From contig NZ_CP142523.1 of assembly GCF_036885605.1 (NCBI RefSeq), positions 2,294,001 to 2,358,000 of the forward strand: a stretch of DNA of 64,000 bases, read 5' to 3'. This stretch comes from Janthinobacterium sp. TB1-E2. GTDB lineage: Bacteria > Pseudomonadota > Gammaproteobacteria > Burkholderiales > Burkholderiaceae_D. Below are positions 56,759-64,000 of this stretch, in pieces. The notes beneath the pieces are model-generated. The model was given only the letters and a program-made list of their open reading frames with translations. It searched no databases and was not told where the DNA came from. The translations under genes were made by a program, and so were the position numbers. Numbering within the stretch: the stretch's first letter is position 1; each line of letters begins with the position of its first letter.

Positions 56759-56863
56759 CATGCGCATGCCCCAAGCCCTGGCTGCGGCGACTTCAGGCAT
56801 AATTGCCCCTTGTTGAATTTAATCCGTCAATGGCCGGCATGGCCGTTGGTGCAGGAGCCTGTC

Positions 56864-57427
56864 ATGTCAGTGAGTACCCGCGACGCCCTTTTGAAAAGCG
56901 CAGAGATTCACCTGCGTTCGAAAGGCTACGCCGCTTTCAGTTATGCCGATTTGTCGGAAGAAATCGGCATACGCAAGGCCAGTATCCACCACCATTTCCC
57001 CACCAAGGAAAACCTTGGCGTGGCCTTGATCACGCAATATATCGAGGTGTTTACCGAAAAGCTGCAGGCGATCGATGCGGCGCATGCCGATCCGGTCGAA
57101 CGCCTGCGCGAATTCGGCGGGCTGTTCCTGGCCAGCGCCAACGACCATTTGCTGCCGCTGTGCGGCGCGCTCGCGGCCGAAATGGCGGCGCTGCCCGAAT
57201 CGCTGCAGGCCCTGGGCAGGCAGCTGATGGCGCAGCAGCTGGACTGGATGGAAAACAATCTCGTGCAGGCGGCGCAGCTGCACGGCTGGACCTTGCGGAA
57301 AGCGCCGAAGGATTACGCCTTCATGCTGCTCAGCGCTCTGGAAGGCGCCAGCTTTATCGGCTGGGCCCTGGGGCCGTCGACCGATCCGCTGGCCGCTTTC
57401 CATTACATGCTCGACAATCTGGCGTAG
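56864..57427 (+). CDS. TetR-family transcriptional regulator
   Basis: The 187-residue regulator has the TetR DNA-binding domain at its start (about 5-60; SYADLSEEIGIRKASIHHHFPTKENL) and a helical ligand domain with a TetR_C-type end. GGAG lies eight bases before the ATG at 56864. The neighbouring minus-strand gene encodes a small membrane protein whose stop lies 15 bases away, so the two converge. Its target is unclear. Confidence 0.9.
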   Translation: MSVSTRDALLKSAEIHLRSKGYAAFSYADLSEEIGIRKASIHHHFPTKENLGVALITQYIEVFTEKLQAIDAAHADPVERLREFGGLFLASANDHLLPLCGALAAEMAALPESLQALGRQLMAQQLDWMENNLVQAAQLHGWTLRKAPKDYAFMLLSALEGASFIGWALGPSTDPLAAFHYMLDNLA

Positions 57428-57442
57428 CGCGGGCCAGCCCGC

Positions 57443-57859
57443 TCAGGCAAACAGGGCGGGTTTGGCGATCATGAGCGCGCAGATGGTCAAAAATACGGCT
57501 AGCTTTATACATAGCCAGGTTTTCAGCCTGGCGCCCGCCTGCGCGTATCCCTGTTCCATTTCTTCTTCCACCTTGTCCGCCCAAAAATGATCGATGGCTT
57601 GCGCGCCGATAAAAAGCGCGAGGGACAGCTGCATCCAGCCCATGTGCAGCCAGGCCCATTCTTGCTGGTACAGCAGCACCAGCCCGCCGGCAAGCAGTAT
57701 CCAGCCTGCGACGGCGATCTGCTGGTGGAGCTTATGCAAGGTGTCGCGGCCGGCAGGCTCGCATATCAGGTTCAGCAGGCGCGGCGTCAGCATCATCGGC
57801 CCGATGAAGGCGATGGCGGCGACAACGTGCAGTATCAGCAGGAATGTGTAGGTGTGCAT
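57443..57859 (-). CDS. Small four-helix membrane protein (DUF2269/CopD-like)
   Basis: The 138-residue protein has four hydrophobic helices: FLLILHVVAAIAFIGPMML, IAVAGWILLAGGLVLLY, LSLALFIGAQAI and WLCIKLAVFLTICALMI. The His in the first helix and the overall pattern resemble DUF2269-type membrane proteins, but the match is only by eye. It is divergent from the TetR gene at 57940; an ACTACCTACTT motif lies between them. GAGAA precedes the ATG at 57859. Confidence 0.75.
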   Translation of the reverse strand: MHTYTFLLILHVVAAIAFIGPMMLTPRLLNLICEPAGRDTLHKLHQQIAVAGWILLAGGLVLLYQQEWAWLHMGWMQLSLALFIGAQAIDHFWADKVEEEMEQGYAQAGARLKTWLCIKLAVFLTICALMIAKPALFA

Positions 57860-57913
57860 GGCGTTCTCGTATCGGCAAGGACAGTTGTTTGCGGAACGTT
57901 TAGAATAAGTTTT

Positions 57914-57924
57914 ACTACCTACTT
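57914..57924. promoter_or_regulatory. Candidate TetR operator ACTACCTACTT
   Basis: This motif lies 16 bases before the TetR start at 57940. Its reverse complement (AAGTAGGTAGT) shares AGTAGGTAG with the element at 61470-61483 upstream of the OYE-OsmC gene, suggesting one regulator for both. Confidence 0.5.
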
Positions 57925-57939
57925 CCGCTACTCGCATTC

Positions 57940-58569
57940 ATGGCAAAAACTGCAGCGCGTGCGGAGCCCCGCAAACGGCCGTCCCAGGCCCGATCGGCTG
58001 CCACCGTCGCGGCGATGGTGGAGGCGGCTGCTCGCATTATTGAGGTGCGGGGCTGGGCCGCGTTGACGACGAATCACGTTGCCGAGCTGTCCGGCGTCAG
58101 TATCGGCTCGCTGTACCAGTACTTCCCGTCGAAAGAGGCGCTGCTGGCCGAACTGGTACGCCGCGAACGCGCGATGCTGCTGCACGACGTGGGGCTAGCC
58201 ATGGCGCTGGAGGGTGAGCTGCCGCTCGCGATAGAACAGGGTGTGATGGCCGGCCTGGCGCACCAGTTCAGGCGGCCCGCGCTTGCCCTCGCGCTGGAAT
58301 CGGCGCCGTCGTCGCCATCGTTGCAGCATGAGGACGACGCCTTGCGGCATGCGCTTGCCGGCCAGCTCGCGGGGCTGTTGGCGCGTCATGGCGTCGCCGA
58401 TCCTGATATGGCCGCCGCTGACGTGATTGCGCTATGCCGCGGCATCATCGACGCCGCGGCGTTGCGGGGAGAAACGGATATGGCGTCGCTTGCGCGGCGT
58501 CTGGGACGCGCGGTCCACGGCTACCTGGACACGGCGGGACCTGCCAGCGAAGCCGCCGCCAGCGCTTAG
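57940..58569 (+). CDS. TetR-family regulator, probable redox-operon repressor
   Basis: The 209-residue regulator has a basic N-terminus, then the TetR helix-turn-helix (about 20-70; HVAELSGVSIGSLYQYFPSKEALLAEL) and an AcrR/RutR-like ligand domain. It is followed head-on by the FrnE/DsbA-like gene, overlapping by four bases. A shared upstream motif with the OYE-OsmC operon suggests it represses that operon and itself. The ATG at 57940 has a weak ribosome site. Confidence 0.9.
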   Translation: MAKTAARAEPRKRPSQARSAATVAAMVEAAARIIEVRGWAALTTNHVAELSGVSIGSLYQYFPSKEALLAELVRRERAMLLHDVGLAMALEGELPLAIEQGVMAGLAHQFRRPALALALESAPSSPSLQHEDDALRHALAGQLAGLLARHGVADPDMAAADVIALCRGIIDAAALRGETDMASLARRLGRAVHGYLDTAGPASEAAASA

Positions 58570-59267
58570 GGAAGGATGCAGCCGTCCAGGCCACACATTT
58601 CCCCGGCCGATGCGGCCAGGTTCTCCTGGGACCTGGCATGCATTTTTTCCAGTGCCTGCAGGAATACCTCTTGCGGCTGCGCGCCGGAAATGTGCGTCCC
58701 ATTGCCAAAGACGAACAGCGGCACGCCGGAAGCGATGCGCGAGGCGCTGCGCTCATCGTCCTGCACCTGCTGGCGCAATTGCGGTGTCGACCACGCGCGC
58801 TGCACCGCCTCGGCAGGCACGCCCGCCTGCGCCGCGAGCAGGGCGAGGGAATCGCGGTCGAACAGCGACTTGCCGTGCGAAATGCTCTGCGCATACAGCA
58901 CTTCGACCAGGCGCTGTTGCAAAGCCGTGTCGCCGGCGGCCTTGACGAGCATGTGCGCGTCCATGGTGTCGCCAAACAGCATGGTGTCGAAGCGGTAGTC
59001 CAGGCCTTCGGCCGCTCCATGCGACTGCACCGAATACAGCATGCCCTCGGCGGCCATCGGATCGCGAAACTTTTTCAGCAAGGCTGCCTTGATCGGTTCG
59101 GCCCGATGGTTCGGTGCGATGCGGTAAGCGCGCAGCCTGACCTGCACGGCGTCCCTGTGTTCGAAAGCGGCAAGGGCCTTCTCGAAGCGGCGCTTGGCGA
59201 TCCAGCACCAGGGGCAGACGAAATCGGACCAGATGTCGACGACCAGCGCTTGTGTGTTGTTTTTCAT
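58566..59267 (-). CDS. DsbA/FrnE-family thioredoxin-like oxidoreductase
   Basis: The 233-residue cytosolic protein belongs to the FrnE group: active site DFVCPWCWIAK (Cys18 and Cys21), a helical insert, and the cis-Pro segment ASGVPLFVFGNG. Lack of a signal peptide separates it from periplasmic DsbA. FrnE proteins act as thiol isomerases in oxidative stress. It is the third gene of a minus-strand unit (OYE-OsmC fusion, AhpD-like, FrnE). AAGGAG lies seven bases before the ATG at 59267. Confidence 0.9.
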   Translation of the reverse strand: MKNNTQALVVDIWSDFVCPWCWIAKRRFEKALAAFEHRDAVQVRLRAYRIAPNHRAEPIKAALLKKFRDPMAAEGMLYSVQSHGAAEGLDYRFDTMLFGDTMDAHMLVKAAGDTALQQRLVEVLYAQSISHGKSLFDRDSLALLAAQAGVPAEAVQRAWSTPQLRQQVQDDERSASRIASGVPLFVFGNGTHISGAQPQEVFLQALEKMHARSQENLAASAGEMCGLDGCILP

Positions 59268-59328
59268 GGTTGCTCCTTGAGTGGCCGGCCCGGCGTGCAC
59301 GCAAGCCAGGCCGGCTGACGCGGCGGTA

Positions 59329-59661
59329 TCAAGCCTTGTCGAACGCGTCCAGCACGTGGGTGCTGTACACAACGGCGGCGCCCGCATTGAGGTTGATCGC
59401 CACGCCGAGCGCCTCGCCAATTTCTTCCACGGTCACGCCCAGCTTCTTGGCGGCGGCAGCGTGGAAGGCGATGCAGCCGTCGCAGCGCGTGGTGACGGCC
59501 ACTGCCAGCGAGATCAGTTCCCGCGTTTTCGCATCGAGATGGTTGGTCTTGTCGCCAGCGCCGCCCAGTGCGGCGATGCCTTTCATGGTGTCGGGCGTCA
59601 GTGCGTTCAGTTGCATCGCACGTGTGTTGATGTCTTGCCGAGCTTGTTTCCAGTCTTCCAT
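59329..59661 (-). CDS. Carboxymuconolactone decarboxylase/AhpD-like protein
   Basis: The 110-residue protein is one CMD domain with the AhpD-type peroxidatic centre TRCDGCIAFHAAAA (Cys60 to Cys63 and the following His). Such proteins usually reduce peroxides with thiols rather than decarboxylate. The preceding KTRELISLAVAV helix is typical. It sits 61 bases upstream of the FrnE gene and 63 bases after the OYE-OsmC gene in the same direction, so the three likely form an operon. Confidence 0.9.
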   Translation of the reverse strand: MEDWKQARQDINTRAMQLNALTPDTMKGIAALGGAGDKTNHLDAKTRELISLAVAVTTRCDGCIAFHAAAAKKLGVTVEEIGEALGVAINLNAGAAVVYSTHVLDAFDKA

Positions 59662-59724
59662 GATTTCCTCGCTATGTAGGCGCTTGCGCGCGGGTTGGTG
59701 GCTAGATGATTCCCGGGATGGGTA

Positions 59725-61386
59725 TCAGGCCTCGATTATTTCCAGGGTGGGCAGCATGCGGATGGCCTTCGAGAAATTGGCCAGGTTGACCGACGTTTTG
59801 GTGACGGCCTGGTGCAGCGTTTCGACGCGCTCGCGCGAGGCATCCGTGCGCAGCCGCACCACGTAGCTGACTTCGTCGTAGCCGGGATTGACGTTCTCGT
59901 CCAGGCCGAGGAAGCCGCGCAGGTCCAGCTTGCCGTCCGTTTCGATTTCCAGGCTGTGCACGGTGATGCCCATGGCCGCCGCATTGGCTGCGTAACCGAC
60001 CGACAGGCAGGCATTGAGGGCGGCCATCAGCAGCTCTTGCGGATTGGGCGCCGTGTTTTGGCCCAGCAATTCATGCGGTTCGTCCGAGGCGATCTCGAAA
60101 TGGCGCGCATGCTTTTCACCGCCCAGCACATAGTGGCTGACGGTGGCCACGCTGCGCGTCTGGTGTTGCCAGCGGGTCTTGACGTTGAAACGCGCCTCGC
60201 CCTTGTCGGGATGCCCTGCCACACCCTGGGCGAATTGCTGTAATGCCGCCACGTTGATGCCATTGAGCATATTGCTGGCAGGCGCCGCACCATAGGCGGG
60301 ATAGTCGGTATAACCGTGGGACGGGGCGCCGCTGGCGCCGTAATAGGTCGAGCGGTCGCTGTCGGCCAGCGGCCAGTTGTTTTGCATGCGCTCCACCAGA
60401 TCCGGGTTGGAAATGAACGGCATGCCGAAGGCGATCAGATCGAGGTCGCCTTTTTCCAGCTCGCTGCGCGCCAGTTCCTGCGTGAAGCCGCCCGCGCCGA
60501 TCAGGGTGCCGTGATAGTCCTGGCGGAATTGCGCGCCAAAGCCGGGTGGCACTTCCGCCGCCGTGATGGTCGGCTGGTAGTTCAGGTGCACATAGGCCAG
60601 CTCCCTCGTATCGAGTGCCTGCGCCACGCTGCTCCACACTTGCGCTTCATCGGCATAGGCGCGCATGTCGTACAGGCGGCCGAATGGGGAGATGCGTACG
60701 CCGACCTTGCCGCTGCCGATGGCGGCCGACAGGGCGTCTATGGTCTCGAGCAAAAAGCGCTGGCGGTTGGCGATGCTGCCTCCATACTGGTCGGTGCGCG
60801 TATTGACGGCGCTGCTGAGGAACTGGTCGAACAGGAAGCCGTTGGCGGCCATGATCTCGATCCCGTTAAAGCCAGCGTCGATAGCGACTTTTGCCGCATG
60901 CACGAAGTCGGCGGTGACGCGGGCGATCTCGTCGACGGTCAGTGCGCGCGGCACGCTGGGCAGTACCGGTCCCGCCTTGCCTGGCTCGATCCAGGCGTAG
61001 ACGGTGGTGTTTTCCGCCGCCACGTCGCTGGGGCCCACGGGCGCCACATTGCTTGGCTGGATAGACACGTGCGACATGCGGCCCACGTGCCACAGCTGGG
61101 CGAAGATCTTGCCGCCCTTGGCGTGCACGGCATCGGTGACCTGGCGCCAGCCCTGGCCCTGTATGTCGCTATGGATGCCCGGCGTGTACAGATAGCCGCG
61201 GCCTTCATCGGAGACGGGCAAGCCCTCGGTGACGATCAGGCCGGCCGAGGCGCGCTGGGCGTAATACAGCGCGGTGAGCGCATCGGGATTGTTTTCGAGC
61301 GTGCGCGTGCGCGTCATCGGCGCCATGACGACGCGGTTGGCCAGGGAAATGCCGGACAGGTCATAGGGGGTGAACAGTTGATGCAT
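59725..61386 (-). CDS. Old Yellow Enzyme fused to an OsmC domain
   Basis: The 553-residue protein joins two families. Residues 1-365 are an FMN-dependent OYE ene-reductase: NRVVMAPMTRTR, FAQLWHVGRMSH, FLFDQFLSSAVNTRTDQYGGS and the phosphate loop LIGAGGFTQE. Residues about 400-553 are an OsmC/Ohr-like domain (HELLGQNTAPNPQELLMAALNACL, with one reactive-type Cys). The OYE His-x-x-Asn substrate pair reads Met179-Ala-Ala-Asn182, so the usual histidine is replaced by methionine. The ATG at 61386 has GAGG upstream. Reduction of electrophilic enones coupled to peroxide or thiol chemistry is a plausible role. Confidence 0.9.
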   Translation of the reverse strand: MHQLFTPYDLSGISLANRVVMAPMTRTRTLENNPDALTALYYAQRASAGLIVTEGLPVSDEGRGYLYTPGIHSDIQGQGWRQVTDAVHAKGGKIFAQLWHVGRMSHVSIQPSNVAPVGPSDVAAENTTVYAWIEPGKAGPVLPSVPRALTVDEIARVTADFVHAAKVAIDAGFNGIEIMAANGFLFDQFLSSAVNTRTDQYGGSIANRQRFLLETIDALSAAIGSGKVGVRISPFGRLYDMRAYADEAQVWSSVAQALDTRELAYVHLNYQPTITAAEVPPGFGAQFRQDYHGTLIGAGGFTQELARSELEKGDLDLIAFGMPFISNPDLVERMQNNWPLADSDRSTYYGASGAPSHGYTDYPAYGAAPASNMLNGINVAALQQFAQGVAGHPDKGEARFNVKTRWQHQTRSVATVSHYVLGGEKHARHFEIASDEPHELLGQNTAPNPQELLMAALNACLSVGYAANAAAMGITVHSLEIETDGKLDLRGFLGLDENVNPGYDEVSYVVRLRTDASRERVETLHQAVTKTSVNLANFSKAIRMLPTLEIIEA

Positions 61387-61469
61387 GTAATGCCTCGCAA
61401 AGGTCGAATGCGCCGTGGCGCGAAAAGATTGCCGGGTGAAATACCGGGTTCGAAATAAGTCTACCATCT

Positions 61470-61483
61470 AGTAGGTAGGTAAG
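61470..61483. promoter_or_regulatory. Candidate TetR operator upstream of the OYE-OsmC gene
   Basis: AGTAGGTAGGTAAG lies 84 bases before the OYE-OsmC start and next to CTACC at 61461-61465, giving a partly inverted arrangement. It shares AGTAGGTAG with the motif in front of the TetR gene at 57940. Confidence 0.5.
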
Positions 61484-61542
61484 TCAACCGGTCGCATTGC
61501 CGGCAAAATCGCTATGATGCGGCTTTGCACGGGACGATACGG

Positions 61543-61917
61543 ATGATGGCCATGAAGAAGCGCCTGATGGCGGGCCTGGGCGCGCATGCGCTGGGCTGCC
61601 TGTTGTTTATTGTGTTGAGCTGGCTGGGATTTTTCCTGTACACGCAGCTGTTCGGCAGCCTGGGCTCGCGCGGCGTGGCCGGCGGCCTGGCCCTGCTGCT
61701 CGTGTTTTACGTGTACGCGGGCACGAATCTGCTGCTGGCGCTGCTGCCGCCCGGCTGGTGGAAGCCTGTGCTGTGCGGCTTGTTGGGTGCGGCCGTGCTC
61801 GCGTATCTGCTGCCCCAGCATCCGCTGCGGGCGATCTACTTCAGCGTGCTGTCGGGCGGCTTGAGCTGGCTGGCCGTGCTGGCCAGCGCGCGTTTAAGCC
61901 GATATTTGCGCGGCTGA
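61543..61917 (+). CDS. Hypothetical small membrane protein
   Basis: The 124-residue protein has four hydrophobic segments (ALGCLLFIVLSWLGFFLY, GLALLLVFYVYAGTNLLLALL, PVLCGLLGAAVLAYLL and FSVLSGGLSWLAVLAS). I do not recognise a family. ATG codons at 61543, 61546 and 61552 are all in frame; GGGA eight bases before 61543 supports the first. The 3' end overlaps the convergent hydrolase gene by 24 bases. Confidence 0.65.
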   Translation: MMAMKKRLMAGLGAHALGCLLFIVLSWLGFFLYTQLFGSLGSRGVAGGLALLLVFYVYAGTNLLLALLPPGWWKPVLCGLLGAAVLAYLLPQHPLRAIYFSVLSGGLSWLAVLASARLSRYLRG

Positions 61918-62625
61918 CAGTCCCGTAATAAAAGCGGCGACGGCGACGGCGGCCGCTTCCGGCGCGGCCTGCAGCAGCATGTGCGGCGCGGCAATATCAA
62001 TCACTTGCGCGCCCGGCGCCTGCCGCAGTATCTGCACGGCGTTCGCGGGCGGCACCAGGCGGTCGTGGCGGGCGCGCAGATACAGCACGGGCAGGCTGCC
62101 GCGCGCGAAGCTGCGCGAGGCGTCCGTTTCCAGTACGGCGCGCAGGCGCTGGCGCAGCGTTGCCGGTGGCACTTGCGCCAGCGCCGTTGCCAGTTCCGCC
62201 TGCAGTTGCGGCGTGGAGTAGGGCGCCAGCAGCGCCTGGCGCAGGGCGAAGCCGGGCATGGCGCCAAAGGGCACGAGGCCGAGCAGGTGGCGCAGCGGCG
62301 CCAGCACCGGGCGCGGATTGCGCACAAACGAACAGCACAGGACCAGGGCGCGCATGTCAGGCGGCGGATCGGCGCGCAAAGCCGCCCCCAGCGGTCCCGA
62401 AAACGATTCGGCCAGCACGACGAAAGGGCGGTCCCGCGGCAAGCGTTCGCGCACGAATGCTTCCAGCGCCGCATAGTCGAGTGGCGCGGCCGGGTAGGCG
62501 ATGGCCAAGGTATCGATGGCGCTGTGCGCGCGCAAGGCGGCGTCGAAATGGTGGAACAGGCTGGCCGTGCCATCCATGCCGGGCAGGAGGACAAGCAGTG
62601 TCGAAGCGGTAGGAGAGATGGTCAT
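61894..62625 (-). CDS. Alpha/beta hydrolase
   Basis: The 243-residue protein is a compact alpha/beta hydrolase. LLVLLPGMDGTASLFHHF carries the oxyanion region and LAESFSGPLG the nucleophile elbow, with Ser in A-E-S-F-S in place of the usual G-x-S-x-G first glycine. The acid is probably Asp in YLRARHDRLVPP and the base His in DIAAPHMLLQ. No signal peptide. Start is uncertain; in-frame ATG codons at 62634 and 62637 add three or four residues. Substrate unknown. Confidence 0.82.
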   Translation of the reverse strand: MTISPTASTLLVLLPGMDGTASLFHHFDAALRAHSAIDTLAIAYPAAPLDYAALEAFVRERLPRDRPFVVLAESFSGPLGAALRADPPPDMRALVLCCSFVRNPRPVLAPLRHLLGLVPFGAMPGFALRQALLAPYSTPQLQAELATALAQVPPATLRQRLRAVLETDASRSFARGSLPVLYLRARHDRLVPPANAVQILRQAPGAQVIDIAAPHMLLQAAPEAAAVAVAAFITGLSAAQISA

Positions 62626-62759
62626 TGCAGCCATCATAACAGCCGCGCCGGCGCACGCGCCGTCCGCCAGCCGCACGGCATGGGGGCTGGCGCCATGCTA
62701 GAATCGCCGGCGCGCCATGCGTGGCCGCAAGAGCGGCCAAATCCCCGACAGACAGAATC

Positions 62760-63797
62760 ATGCATATCATTTTTTCGAATTACCGCACCCTGGGCGGCGC
62801 CTTGCTGGCAGCGGCCTGCATCCTTTCCCAGCCCGCCCGCGCCACGGCGGCGCCCTCGGCGCCGGCCGGGAAAAGCCTGTCGTCCTTGCTGGCCGGCGGT
62901 CCCTTGCCGCGCCTGAGCGAAGACCCGCAAGTGCGCGCGGCCCTGTTCGATTTCTTCGGTTACGCGCGCGGCAGCTATACGGAAGACGATGAATTGCTGC
63001 TGGCGCAGGCGCTCGAAGCGATCAGCGAAAAGCGCGACGCCACGCGCACCGTGCTGGCCGACGGCCGCCAGTTGCTGGCGTCGATGAATGACCGCAAGCA
63101 GGGCCGCGAACGCGGTGCCATGCTGCTCGACAAGCGCGGCGCCGTCATCGCCTTTGGCCTCGTCAACGGGCATTGCCGCCTGGAGGGCCAGCCGCTGGCG
63201 AAGGTCTGTAATCCCGATCCGAATGCCGTGCTGACCGTGTTCCACCGCAAGGGCATGCTGGTCGGCGATGCGGCGCCCTTGCTGGCCTGGGCCCGGCAAT
63301 TGCCGCCCATGCTGGCGCTGATCGCGGGCGACAAGGAAGCGGGCGCCGATGGACAAAAGATCGCCACGGTCGAATATGTGCTGGCGCAACCGGCCCTGCC
63401 GGGCTGGAACCGCGCCCAGCTGCCGCCCGCGTATCCGCCGGCGCTGCTGCCGCTGCTGCTCGATAAATCCACGGTGCTGACGTCGGCCGGCGCGGGCGTG
63501 TTTGCCTATCCGCTCACCTTGAAGGGCAAGAAACAGAACAATGTGCTCGACCATGCGGAAGGCCGCCCGCCGCGCGACCTGGAAGTGGCGCTGCGCAGCT
63601 ATGCCAGTTTCGACACGGTGGTCGAGCGCTATCGCCAGCTGGCCAAGGGCGCCCGGCTGCAGCGCAATGAGCGCACGGCCTACCTCGATGGCAACATGGG
63701 GCAGGGCAGCTACCGCGTCTATATCCGCAACACGGGCGCCGATGGCGTCATGATCGACGTGGCTTTATGGCAGCGCAAGCTGGCCGCCAGCCGCTGA
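62760..63797 (+). CDS. Hypothetical exported protein
   Basis: The 345-residue protein has a signal peptide (about 1-29, ending PARATA) and a soluble body. I do not recognise a family. FDFFGYARGSYTEDDELLLAQALEAI near the front is helical, and the end DGNMGQGSYRVYIRNTGADGVMIDVALW is strand-rich. Two cysteines (HCRLEGQPLAKVC) could form a disulfide. The gene stands between the hydrolase gene (divergent) and an incomplete gene (convergent, stops two bases apart). Confidence 0.75.
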   Translation: MHIIFSNYRTLGGALLAAACILSQPARATAAPSAPAGKSLSSLLAGGPLPRLSEDPQVRAALFDFFGYARGSYTEDDELLLAQALEAISEKRDATRTVLADGRQLLASMNDRKQGRERGAMLLDKRGAVIAFGLVNGHCRLEGQPLAKVCNPDPNAVLTVFHRKGMLVGDAAPLLAWARQLPPMLALIAGDKEAGADGQKIATVEYVLAQPALPGWNRAQLPPAYPPALLPLLLDKSTVLTSAGAGVFAYPLTLKGKKQNNVLDHAEGRPPRDLEVALRSYASFDTVVERYRQLAKGARLQRNERTAYLDGNMGQGSYRVYIRNTGADGVMIDVALWQRKLAASR

Positions 63798-63798
63798 T

Positions 63799-64000
63799 CT
63801 AGCAGGGACCTGGCTGCTCGTAGCCTAGTTGCGCCAGCTGCGCGGCGATGGCGTCGTCGCGGGTTTTTTTGCCCGTTCGCAGGCGCGCATGCGTGAGGGA
63901 CGCGGGCAAGCCATGCGCCAGCAGGGCGTCGATGTCGAGCATGGTTTCCGATGCCGACAGCTGGCGCAGGGCGGGCAGGGCGGCGAGGCCGGGCAGGCTC
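63799..64000 (-). CDS. C-terminal part of an unidentified protein (partial)
   Basis: Sixty-six codons and a stop (TAG at 63801-63799) are present; the 5' part lies beyond the window. The visible end reads like regularly spaced leucines (LPGLAALPALRQLSAS) then a basic stretch RLRTGKKTRDDAIAAQLAQLGY. A leucine-rich repeat tail is possible. Nothing firmer can be said. Confidence 0.55.
   Translation of the reverse strand, partial: SLPGLAALPALRQLSASETMLDIDALLAHGLPASLTHARLRTGKKTRDDAIAAQLAQLGYEQPGPC

Overview
The window is high-GC DNA densely packed with genes. The likely source is a beta-proteobacterium of the Oxalobacteraceae (Janthinobacterium/Duganella/Massilia type). That assignment is an inference from the gene set: a Burkholderiales-type 3-hydroxybutyrate dehydrogenase, two secreted chitinases with (PT)n linkers, a TauXY/Xsc/SorAB taurine route, and short intergenic palindromes. 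I see no rRNA, tRNA, CRISPR array, prophage or insertion sequence.

Layout. 1-5.2 kb: the tail of a membrane protein gene, then an RNA-repair pair (Rnl2-like RNA ligase and HD-Pnk end-healing enzyme). These converge on a cobST-like AAA+/VWA pair that has no cobN beside it. 5.2-16.9 kb: a taurine dissimilation island. It holds an IclR regulator divergent from xsc, then tauX-tauY, the tauABC importer, an APC permease, and a sulfite dehydrogenase sorA with a diheme cytochrome. Together these would take taurine to sulfoacetaldehyde, acetyl phosphate plus sulfite, and then sulfate. 17-21 kb: GH19 and GH18 chitinase lipoproteins, each with an N-terminal chitin-binding module.

21-30.2 kb: a polyol uptake and oxidation cluster. 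It has a LamB-like porin, an ABC importer, a mannitol-dehydrogenase-family enzyme and two paralogous AraC regulators. A symmetric array of six GATAC/GTATC cores lies between the divergent porin and importer genes. 30.2-41.2 kb: a mixed block with a phytase-like lipoprotein, an S9 peptidase, a GST/HxlR divergent pair, a PAS chemoreceptor, a DUF2071 protein, 3-hydroxybutyrate dehydrogenase and an AraC regulator. 41.3-46.4 kb: a tightly coupled four-gene operon (AGPS-like FAD enzyme, GlpD-like dehydrogenase, a 114-residue unknown, FGGY kinase). I consider it the best candidate for an undescribed catabolic system.

46.4-64 kb: a Fur-box TonB receptor, a REC-PAS-GGDEF protein, an aminotransferase, an EamA exporter divergent from a MocR regulator, htpG behind a sigma32-like promoter, and two TetR genes. 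Next is a minus-strand redox operon (an Old Yellow Enzyme-OsmC fusion, an AhpD-like protein and a FrnE/DsbA-like protein). It shares an upstream motif with the nearby TetR gene. The window ends with small membrane and exported proteins and the end of an unidentified gene. Start codons were chosen from visible Shine-Dalgarno sequences where possible. Family assignments come from recognised motifs, not from database searches.
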